The notes under the pieces were generated by a model, which made no database searches, had not been told where the DNA came from, and saw only the letters and a program-made list of their open reading frames with translations. A DNA stretch of 64,000 nucleotides. It comes from Microbacteriaceae bacterium PS02343 (GTDB taxonomy: Bacteria; Actinomycetota; Actinomycetes; Actinomycetales; Microbacteriaceae). The number at the start of each line of letters is the position of its first letter. The stretch's first letter is position 1. The translations under genes were made by a program, and so were the position numbers. Where the stretch lies: positions 1 through 64,000 of the forward strand of contig JASCOA010000003.1 in assembly GCA_029959365.1 (NCBI GenBank), read 5' to 3'. Shown in pieces: positions 58,097 through 64,000 of the stretch.

Positions 58097-59697
58097 TGCC
58101 GCAGCGGATACGCCGCGCGGTCGCCACGCGCCCCAACACGATGGTGCCGCAGTCGCGCCTGCACTTCCTCGCCGCCGTCACCCTGCTCGCGGTGCTCTTC
58201 GCCCTCGTCGACCATGAGACGCTGCAGCGCCCGGAGTTCGTCACCGGCCTCGCGATCGCGGCCGCCGGCCTGCTCATCGGCGTGCCCATCTGGTGGGGCA
58301 AGCTGCCGCCGCGGGCCTTCGCGCCGCTCGGCGGCGTCGACATCGCCGCCGCGGCGTTCATCAACGTGGCCATCTACGAGGGCACCGGCACCTCGATCGG
58401 CCTCATCATCGCGCTGCTGCCGATCCTGTGGCTCTCCTTCTGGTTCGGATACCCCGGTGCGGCCGCGGCGAGCATCGGCGCCTTCGTCGTCACCTACGCG
58501 CCGGGCTGGCTGCACGGCGACTGGCCGCAGGACGGCGTCGGCTGGGCGACGCTCTCGGCCTTCCCCGTCGCGCTCTCCGTCGTCTCGGTCGGCATGGCCT
58601 TCGCCACGCTGCGCTACCGGGAGGCGCAGCGATCGCGCGCTGCGGCCGAGCGGGAGGCCGGGCGCATCGACTCGATCTTCCGCACCGTCATCGAGCAGAT
58701 CGACGCCTGGCTGGTCGTCTTCGACCTCGACGGCGAGGTGATCGTCGACAACAAGGCGCTCAGCCACCTCGGGCGCCTCGCCGACTTCGATCGCGAGAGC
58801 ATGACCGCAGGGCACGTCTTCGAGCAGGACCGCGTGACGCCGATCCCGCCCGAGCGGCAGGCGCTCGCCCGGCTCCGCGCCGGCGAGGAGGTCAGCAACG
58901 AGATCGTCTGGGCGGGCCCCCGCGGCCGTCAGCGCGCCGTGCTCATCAACGGGCGCACCGTGCGGGCCGCGAACGGCGGCACGCTCGGCCTCGTGCTGGT
59001 GCTGCAGGACATCACCGAGGTGCAGACGGAGGTGATTGAGCGGGAGGAGTCGCTGGCCTCGCTGAGCCACGAGCTGCGCAGCCCGCTCACCTCGATCGTC
59101 GGGTACAGCGACCTCATGGAGGAGTCCCTCGAGGGCGCGCCGCAGGCCCGCACGGCGGCGATCATCCGCCGCAGCGCCGAGCACATGCTCGCGCTCACCG
59201 AGTCGCTGCTCTCCGCGTTCCGCGACGGCGAGGCGCCCCAGCGCTCCTCGGTGGCGGTGCGCGAGGCCGTGGACCGGGCCGTCGACATGCAGCGGTCGGC
59301 GCAGTCCTGGGGCTCCCGCACGCTGCGGCTCGAGATCCCGCAGCAGCTGCACGCGGACGCCGACCCGCGGCAGCTGCTGCAGATCCTGAACAACCTCATC
59401 AGCAACGCGGTCAAGTACTCGCCGAACGGCGCACTCATCTCGGTGCAGGCCGATCGCGACGAGGCGGAGACGAGCATCCGCGTGCACAACACGGGCGATC
59501 CGATCCCGACCGAGCAGTTGGAGCGCATCTTCGACCGCTTCTACCGGCGACCGGGCGCCGAGACCGGTACGAGCCGCGGCCTCGGCATCGGGCTCGCGCT
59601 GAGCCGCAGGATGGCGCTCGCCCACGGGGGCGCGCTCACCGCATCCGCCACCGCCGACGGCACGGAGTTCGTGCTGCAGCTGCCGAACGGCGCCTGA
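58096..59697 (+). CDS. Membrane sensor histidine kinase, orphan
   Basis: A 533-residue sensor kinase. Five to six membrane helices fill residues ~20-170, followed by a PAS domain (~195-310, RIDSIFRTVIEQIDAWLVVFD and LGLVLVLQDITE), the HisKA domain with LASLSHELRSPLTSIVGYSDLM (phospho-His near 327) and the HATPase domain with LLQILNNLISNAVKYSPNG (N box), FDRFYRRPGAETGTSRGLGIGLALSRRM (F/G boxes). No response regulator lies next to it, so the partner is elsewhere. The ATG at 58096 has GAGCGAGGG upstream. Confidence 0.9.
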   Translation: MPQRIRRAVATRPNTMVPQSRLHFLAAVTLLAVLFALVDHETLQRPEFVTGLAIAAAGLLIGVPIWWGKLPPRAFAPLGGVDIAAAAFINVAIYEGTGTSIGLIIALLPILWLSFWFGYPGAAAASIGAFVVTYAPGWLHGDWPQDGVGWATLSAFPVALSVVSVGMAFATLRYREAQRSRAAAEREAGRIDSIFRTVIEQIDAWLVVFDLDGEVIVDNKALSHLGRLADFDRESMTAGHVFEQDRVTPIPPERQALARLRAGEEVSNEIVWAGPRGRQRAVLINGRTVRAANGGTLGLVLVLQDITEVQTEVIEREESLASLSHELRSPLTSIVGYSDLMEESLEGAPQARTAAIIRRSAEHMLALTESLLSAFRDGEAPQRSSVAVREAVDRAVDMQRSAQSWGSRTLRLEIPQQLHADADPRQLLQILNNLISNAVKYSPNGALISVQADRDEAETSIRVHNTGDPIPTEQLERIFDRFYRRPGAETGTSRGLGIGLALSRRMALAHGGALTASATADGTEFVLQLPNGA

Positions 59698-59711
59698 CCG
59701 AGCGGATGCGC

Positions 59712-60185
59712 TCAGCCGTCGACGGGGAACTGCCCGACGCCGTGCTCGCGCATGCCGTCGAGGATGCGCACGAAGGCATCGAGCTCGGCCGGCGTCACGC
59801 TCGCGGCGAGCTCGAAGAAACGGTCGTCGGCGGTGCGCACGATCTCCTCGATCGCGTGCCCCTCGATCGTCGGCACGATGCTGAGCGCCCGCCGGTCGCC
59901 GTGGAAGGGTTCGCGCCGGACGAGGCCGCGCTGCTCGAGCACGTCGATGATGGTCGAGGCACCGGCAGCGCTGAGCTGCAGCGCGGTGCGGATGTCGACC
60001 TGGCGCACCGTCTCGCCGAGCGAGTGCTGGCGCAGCACGTAGGCGAGCACCATGGATCCGTTGGTGGTCAGGTCGAGCAGCGCTCCGGCCCGCCGCCAGA
60101 TGTCCATGTCGGCGACGCGGAAGTCGATGAACGCGTCGAGCGCCGCGCGCAGGCGCGGATCATTGCGCTTATCGGATGACGTCAT
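59712..60185 (-). CDS. MarR-family transcriptional regulator
   Basis: A 157-residue MarR regulator with VLAYVLRQHSLGETVRQVDIRTALQLSAAGASTIIDVLEQRGLVRREPFHGDRRALSI as the winged-helix region (~55-110). The ATG at 60185 is taken rather than the GTG at 60197 because TACGGT (minus strand, 60200-60195) overlaps the latter. It lies downstream of, and on the same strand as, the SMR pair but has its own -10-like box, so it may be separate; drug-efflux genes next to MarR proteins are common targets. Confidence 0.85.
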   Translation of the reverse strand: MTSSDKRNDPRLRAALDAFIDFRVADMDIWRRAGALLDLTTNGSMVLAYVLRQHSLGETVRQVDIRTALQLSAAGASTIIDVLEQRGLVRREPFHGDRRALSIVPTIEGHAIEEIVRTADDRFFELAASVTPAELDAFVRILDGMREHGVGQFPVDG

Positions 60186-60240
60186 GGTGACCCCCACCGT
60201 ACTCCCAGGAGCGGGACGCTGCCCGGTTTGGGAGCGCGCG

Positions 60241-60600
60241 TCAGGACTTCTCGTCGCGGTCCGCGCGGCGGCCCGGCACGGTGCGCACGAACTTGAGCCC
60301 GACGACGCTGCCGACGAGGCCGGCCAGCAGCACGATCTTGAGCGGCGACGCCGCCTCGACGCCGGTGGCCATCGCCCAGATCACGGTGAGCGCCGCCCCG
60401 AGACCGATCCACACCGTGTAGGCCACGGTGATCGGCAGGGAGCGCATCGCGTACGACAGCCCGATCATGCTGAGCACGACGGTGACGCCGAAGACGATGG
60501 TCGGCAGCGGGCGGGTGAAGCCCTGCGACTGCCCGAGCGCGGTCGCCCAGACCGCCTCGAGCACGGACGATGCGATGAGCACGATCCAGTGCACGATCAC
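60241..60600 (-). CDS. SMR-family transporter subunit
   Basis: A 119-residue small multidrug resistance protein: HWIVLIASSVLEAVWATALGQSQGF contains the conserved membrane Glu of helix 1, then TIVFGVTVVLSMIGLSYAM, PITVAYTVWIGLGAALTVI and a fourth helix. The C-terminus is longer and Arg/Asp-rich (RRADRDEKS). The GTG at 60600 overlaps the stop of its partner (GTGA). Together they probably form a heterodimeric pump for guanidinium-like or quaternary cations. Confidence 0.88.
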   Translation of the reverse strand: MIVHWIVLIASSVLEAVWATALGQSQGFTRPLPTIVFGVTVVLSMIGLSYAMRSLPITVAYTVWIGLGAALTVIWAMATGVEAASPLKIVLLAGLVGSVVGLKFVRTVPGRRADRDEKS

Positions 60601-60911
60601 TCCACCGCCTTGAGGCCGGCGACGCAGCCGATGAGCACGACGAGCAGCGCGACCTTGGCGACCGTGGGACGCTCCCGTCCGCTCACGAACGCCCACACGA
60701 CGGTGAGCGCTGCGCCGATGCCGGTCCACACCGCGTAGGCCGTGCCGGTCGGGATCGAGCCCATCGCGAACGACAGGCCGATCATGCTCGCGACGAAGCC
60801 GACGACGAACACGATCGTCGGCACGCGCCGCTTGAAGCCCTTCGAGGCGTCGAGCGCGGTCGCCCAGACCGCCTCCAGCACTCCGGAGAGGACGAGGATC
60901 ACCCAGGCCAT
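60597..60911 (-). CDS. SMR-family transporter subunit, partner of 60241
   Basis: A 104-residue SMR protein with VILVLSGVLEAVWATALDASKGF (Glu of helix 1), VPTIVFVVGFVASMIGLSFAM and GTAYAVWTGIGAALTVVWAF. The pair resembles YkkCD/EbrAB-type two-gene SMR systems. The ATG at 60911 follows GGAAGG by nine bases. A TACCGT (minus strand, about 61006-61001) suggests transcription starts some 80 nt upstream. GCCA and TGGC flank the GGAAGG and could fold over it. Confidence 0.88.
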   Translation of the reverse strand: MAWVILVLSGVLEAVWATALDASKGFKRRVPTIVFVVGFVASMIGLSFAMGSIPTGTAYAVWTGIGAALTVVWAFVSGRERPTVAKVALLVVLIGCVAGLKAVE

Positions 60912-61047
60912 GACGAGCCACCTTCCGATGGCAGTCTTGTCGTGGTGCGGGTACTGCTCCCTCGTCCGCAGGCCCGGTTCCGGGGCCTCCGAGCAGGACG
61001 GTAGCACGCACGATCGGCCCCGCTGCACGGGTGCTGCACAGGTGGGA

Positions 61048-61668
61048 TCAGACGCCGAAGACGAGGTCGAGCAGGAGCGGGTACACCGCCAACGACACGG
61101 CGATGACGCCGAGGGATGCGGCGACCGCCCACCAGCGCGGCCGCGCTCGCACGACCGCCAGCGCCAGGAACGCGGCGCCGAGCGCCATCTGGATCACCCA
61201 GTAGTGCGGCCCGGTGCTCTCGCCGACCCGGATGAGCAGCCAGAGCCCGTCGGCGAGCAGCAGCGCGCTGAGCACCGCCGTACCGAGCACCCGGGCCTCC
61301 GGGCGCCCGAAGCGCACGACGCCCGCGATCGCGCCGAAGAGCAGGCCCGCGGGGATGCCGAGCAGCGTGTAGACGTTCGAGAAGGGCTCGGAGTAGAAGA
61401 AGCCGCGCGCCGCGGACATCAGGCCGTAGCCCTCGTTGAGCGCCTGGAACGCGAGCACGCCGAGCAGTGCGCCGAGCAGGGGGCGGGAGCGCACCAGCCA
61501 CACCACGAGGAAGGTGAGCATCGTCCAGCCGCCGTTGGAGTTGGCGAAGGGCTTGAGCTCGGTCGGCAGCAGGAACTGCAGCCAGCTCGTCGCCGCGCCG
61601 AGCACCAGGCCGGCCGCGATCACGAGCAGGATGCGCGCCAGGACGGGCAGGATGCGCCGGCGGATCAC
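61048..61668 (-). CDS. DUF6518-like membrane protein
   Basis: A 206-residue protein with about six hydrophobic segments and the motifs LVLGAATSWLQFLLP, LKPFANSNGGWTMLTFLVVW and GYGLMSAARGFFYSEPF that match a group of actinobacterial membrane proteins (DUF6518-like). The function is unknown. The GTG at 61668 overlaps the stop of the upstream secreted-protein gene (GTGA), so they form a two-gene unit. Confidence 0.65.
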   Translation of the reverse strand: MIRRRILPVLARILLVIAAGLVLGAATSWLQFLLPTELKPFANSNGGWTMLTFLVVWLVRSRPLLGALLGVLAFQALNEGYGLMSAARGFFYSEPFSNVYTLLGIPAGLLFGAIAGVVRFGRPEARVLGTAVLSALLLADGLWLLIRVGESTGPHYWVIQMALGAAFLALAVVRARPRWWAVAASLGVIAVSLAVYPLLLDLVFGV

Positions 61669-62315
61669 GCGCCCGCCTCGGCGAACCCGACCGGCAGCAT
61701 CACGTCCTGCACCCGGTCGTTCGAGGCGGTGTGGTCGTTGCGGGTGACGATCGCGCAGGCGGTGGCGGCGCAGTCGAGGCCGCTCTCCTCATCCGACGCC
61801 GCCGGCACCTCGAGGTACGCGGTGAAGGCGCCGTCGTCGTCGAAGCCGCGGGCACCGAAGAGACGCCAGGCCCAGTCGTCGTTGATCCAGTTCGAGGGCG
61901 CCCACTGCACGGCGCCCTCCTCGACCGGCTCGGCGCCATCGGTCTCGGGCACGCCGCCGAGGCAGGGCCCCGGCTTCGTCTCGGCGTCGGCGGGCACCGC
62001 GCACAGCGCCACGTAGATGCCGCGGCTCGGGTCGAAGCCCTCGCCGGTCACGACGATGCGCTGGCCCTCGGCGAGCGCCGCGGTGTCGATCGCCCCACCC
62101 GCCTCGTCCGCCACCGCGATCGTGCGGGTGCGGCCGTCCTCGCCCTCGGCGGTGGCGCTCGACGGCCACTCCTCGTCGGTCCGCACCTGCTCGGCGACGC
62201 CCTGATCGCGGTGGGTCAGGATCGGCACCGCCAGGACCGCCACGACGCCGAGCAGCACGACCACGACGGTTGCGGGCGCGAGCAGCCAGAGTCGGCGCGG
62301 GCGCGGGCGTGCCAT
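61665..62315 (-). CDS. Membrane-anchored protein with neocarzinostatin-like fold
   Basis: A 216-residue exported protein: basic start, signal anchor (residues ~9-31, LWLLAPATVVVVLLGVVAVL), then an acidic outer domain. LAEGQRIVVTGEGFDPSRGIYVALCAVP and PGPCLGG followed by CAATACAIVTRNDHT and QDVMLPVGF resemble the neocarzinostatin-type beta-sandwich found in actinobacterial surface proteins, some beside haem-uptake genes. It is translationally coupled to the DUF6518-like gene. No ligand can be inferred. Confidence 0.6.
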   Translation of the reverse strand: MARPRPRRLWLLAPATVVVVLLGVVAVLAVPILTHRDQGVAEQVRTDEEWPSSATAEGEDGRTRTIAVADEAGGAIDTAALAEGQRIVVTGEGFDPSRGIYVALCAVPADAETKPGPCLGGVPETDGAEPVEEGAVQWAPSNWINDDWAWRLFGARGFDDDGAFTAYLEVPAASDEESGLDCAATACAIVTRNDHTASNDRVQDVMLPVGFAEAGA

Positions 62316-62424
62316 GGGTGTCCTTCGACGGCGGGGCGGGGTCGGGCACGATTCTAGGCGCGGTGCGGATGCGGGCGTCCCGCCCCTGCGACCGGCCGCC
62401 GCGCGCCGGGTGCAGGATGGGCGG

Positions 62425-62835
62425 GTGACCCGTTCCCTGCTCGCCGTGCTCCTCGGCGGCGCGCTCGGCACCGCGGCGCGCCTCGGGGTCGACCTGCTGC
62501 TGCCGCACGATCCGGGCGGCTTCGCGCTCTCGACGCTGATCGTCAATGTCGTCGGCTGCTTCGCGCTCGGTGCGCTCACGACGTCGCTGCTCACCCGGCC
62601 GGCGCTTGCCGAGTGGGCGCGAGCGGGTCTCGGCCCCGGTCTGCTCGGCGGATTCACGACCATGTCGGCCGTGGCGCTGGTGCTCGGCCAGCAGCTGCAG
62701 CAAGGCCTGGCGCTGCCGGCGGCGCTGCAGGGCGCGGCGCAGGTCGTGCTGAGCCTCCTCGCGGTCTGGGCGGGCCTGCGGCTCGGCCGCCGCGTCAGCA
62801 CCGGCAGAGCGGATGCGCGGGGCCCCGCCTCGTGA
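62425..62835 (+). CDS. crcB: Fluoride channel subunit FluC/CrcB (first copy)
   Basis: A 136-residue CrcB/FluC protein with four helices: LLGGALGTAARLGVDLLLP, TLIVNVVGCFALGALTT (conserved Asn), GPGLLGGFTTMSAVALV (GFTTxS) and a last helix. FluC dimers let fluoride leave the cell. The GTG at 62425 has CAGGAT (62413-62418) six bases upstream and so is probably leaderless; this leaves no room for a fluoride riboswitch. Overlaps the second copy by 4 bp (GTGA). Confidence 0.92.
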   Translation: MTRSLLAVLLGGALGTAARLGVDLLLPHDPGGFALSTLIVNVVGCFALGALTTSLLTRPALAEWARAGLGPGLLGGFTTMSAVALVLGQQLQQGLALPAALQGAAQVVLSLLAVWAGLRLGRRVSTGRADARGPAS

Positions 62836-63215
62836 CCCCGCTCCTGTTCCTCGCCGTGGCGGGCGCCGGCGGCCTCGCCGCCGCCCTCCGCTGGCTGCTC
62901 AGCCGCCGGCCGCGCGAGCAGCCGGGGCTCGACCCGCGAATCCTCGCGATCAACGCCGTCGGATCGCTCGCCGCCGGCTACTGCGCCACAGCGCTCTGGA
63001 TGCCCGACGAGCTGCGGCTCGTGCTGATCACGGGCGTGTGCGGGGGCTTCACGACCTGGGGCACGGTGCTGCTCGCCGAGGCGACCACCGCTCGCGGCGT
63101 CGAGCCCGGGCGGCGCTCGAGCCTGGTGCCGAACCTCGTGGTCTGCATCGTGGCGGCGCTCGTGGGCCTGCTGCTCGGGGCCGCGCTGCCGCCGTACGCG
63201 GCGGCCCCGGCCTGA
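62832..63215 (+). CDS. crcB: Fluoride channel subunit FluC/CrcB (second copy)
   Basis: A 127-residue CrcB/FluC protein: [33 protein letters not shown] (Asn), [18 protein letters not shown] and a final helix. Two adjacent unequal copies usually form a heterodimer in Gram-positive bacteria. The GTG at 62832 overlaps the first gene's stop. No other fluoride gene is near. Confidence 0.92.
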   Translation: MTPLLFLAVAGAGGLAAALRWLLSRRPREQPGLDPRILAINAVGSLAAGYCATALWMPDELRLVLITGVCGGFTTWGTVLLAEATTARGVEPGRRSSLVPNLVVCIVAALVGLLLGAALPPYAAAPA

Positions 63216-63277
63216 GCCGCGCGGCGGGCGCGGCTGCGCATCGTCCCGAGGCTCTGGCGGGCCCCCTCCGGCGCGCG

Positions 63278-63319
63278 TAGATTCGGCGCAGCAGGCAGTG
63301 TCGCCGACTCCCACGGAGG
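63278..63319 (+). promoter_or_regulatory. -10 box and ribosome binding site of dhaK
   Basis: TAGATT at 63278-63283 is a probable -10 box; no clear -35 is seen 17 bp upstream. GGAGG at 63315-63319 lies five bases before the GTG at 63325 and fixes the start. Confidence 0.5.
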
Positions 63320-63324
63320 TTGCA

Positions 63325-64000
63325 GTGAAGAAGCTCATCAACGATCCGAGACGCGTGGTGGAGGAGTCGGTGGCCGGCTTCGCGGCGGCGCACGCCGACC
63401 TCGTGACGGCCTCCTCCGATCCGCTCTTCATCGCCCGCGCGGGCGGTCCGACGGCCGGCAAGGTGGGCATCGTGAGCGGCGGCGGCAGCGGCCACGAGCC
63501 TCTGCACGCGGGCTTCGTGGGCTTCGGCATGCTCGACGCCGCGGTGCCCGGGCCGGTGTTCACCTCCCCCACGCCCGACCCGATCGTCGCGGCCACGAAG
63601 GCCGTCGACGGCGGCGCCGGCGTGCTGCACATCGTGAAGAACTACACGGGCGACGTGCTCAACTTCGAGACCGCCGCCGACCTCGCCCTCGCTGAGGGCA
63701 TCGAGGTGCGCGCGGTCGTCACTGACGACGACGTGGCCGTGCAGGACTCGCTCTACACGGCCGGACGCCGCGGCGTCGCCGGCACCGTGCTGGTCGAGCG
63801 GATCGCGGGCGCGGCCGCCGAGCGCGGCGACGACCTGGATGCGGTGGCCGGCATCGCCGAGCGCGTCAACGCGAGCGTGCGCTCGATGGGCGTCGCGCTC
63901 ACCCCCTGCGTCGTGCCCCACGCCGGCGAGCCGAGCTTCGAGCTGGCCGACGACGAGATCGAGCTGGGCATCGGCATCCACGGCGAGCCGGGGCGCCGGC
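63325..64000 (+). CDS. dhaK: Dihydroxyacetone kinase, DhaK domain, 5' part
   Basis: The first ~225 residues of a DhaK protein; the frame is open to the window edge. It starts [22 protein letters not shown], has [22 protein letters not shown] near residue 45, [14 protein letters not shown] near 105 and ends with [12 protein letters not shown], where codon 219 is the histidine that binds dihydroxyacetone covalently in this family. DhaK binds the substrate and works with the ADP-binding DhaL (and a PTS-type DhaM or ATP). Whether DhaL is fused or follows as a separate gene lies beyond the window. Confidence 0.92.
   Translation, partial: MKKLINDPRRVVEESVAGFAAAHADLVTASSDPLFIARAGGPTAGKVGIVSGGGSGHEPLHAGFVGFGMLDAAVPGPVFTSPTPDPIVAATKAVDGGAGVLHIVKNYTGDVLNFETAADLALAEGIEVRAVVTDDDVAVQDSLYTAGRRGVAGTVLVERIAGAAAERGDDLDAVAGIAERVNASVRSMGVALTPCVVPHAGEPSFELADDEIELGIGIHGEPGRR

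Noticed and set aside
60912-61006. Possible guanidine riboswitch before the SMR pair
   Set aside because: ACGA and ACGAC occur in the leader but without the paired stems of the known classes; the evidence is too weak.
62316-62424. Possible fluoride riboswitch before the FluC pair
   Set aside because: The conserved riboswitch core is not visible, and the CAGGAT at six bases from the start codon implies a leaderless message.

Overview
The window is about 64 kb of very GC-rich DNA. It has near-saturated G/C at third codon positions, frequent GTG starts and many genes with no ribosome binding site but a TAnnnT/CAGGAT hexamer 6-7 nt before the start codon (leaderless transcription). It also has CarD, an IdeR-type iron box, an LSATG wall-sorting tail and countless copies of GCGGATGC. 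Together these point to an actinobacterium, most likely of the family Microbacteriaceae; the genus cannot be named from the sequence. There are no rRNA, tRNA, CRISPR or insertion-sequence features. The first ~79 bases are almost pure G/C and look like a degraded contig end; the last gene (dhaK) runs off the right edge.

Layout. 0-9.5 kb: a family-2 glycosyltransferase, a ThuA/Gfo-Idh-MocA sugar pair, an acetyltransferase/esterase pair, and a glycoside-utilisation unit (GPH-type symporter, GH2 glycosidase, LacI regulator) with a clear promoter and LacI-type operator. 9.6-20.2 kb: a redox/hydrolase island with duplicated parts (three SDRs, two alpha/beta hydrolases, a quinone-oxidoreductase-like enzyme, an old-yellow-enzyme homologue, three TetR regulators), then a divergent MarR/DHA2 efflux pair; several regulators have visible palindromic operators. 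20.2-33.4 kb: a lipid kinase, a cellulase-like protein, a second LacI/Gfo-Idh unit, CarD, a DUF4166 protein, WYL and MarR regulators, two small proteins and an acyl-CoA oxidase-like enzyme.

33.7-42.2 kb is the most interesting part: a probable exopolysaccharide locus. Five overlapping minus-strand genes encode a DPM1-like glycosyltransferase with a GtrA tail, a processive cellulose-synthase-like glycosyltransferase, a GT-C membrane glycosyltransferase fused to a GH8-like domain, a GtrA protein and an FAD oxidoreductase. A convergent membrane-anchored GH5 gene overlaps the end of the operon, and its active-site motifs occur in circularly permuted order. The operon has a good sigma-70-type promoter and a ~250-nt leader with a two-tier hairpin.

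42.2-64 kb: acetyltransferases, RecQ, a wall-anchored PAP2 phosphatase, an IdeR-boxed siderophore-interacting protein, a DEAD-box RNA helicase with an RGG-rich repeat domain, an RND transporter, a MocR/YczE pair with an overlapping 46-residue membrane protein, an orphan histidine kinase, paired SMR transporters, paired fluoride channels and the start of dihydroxyacetone kinase. Convergent gene ends usually carry perfect hairpins.
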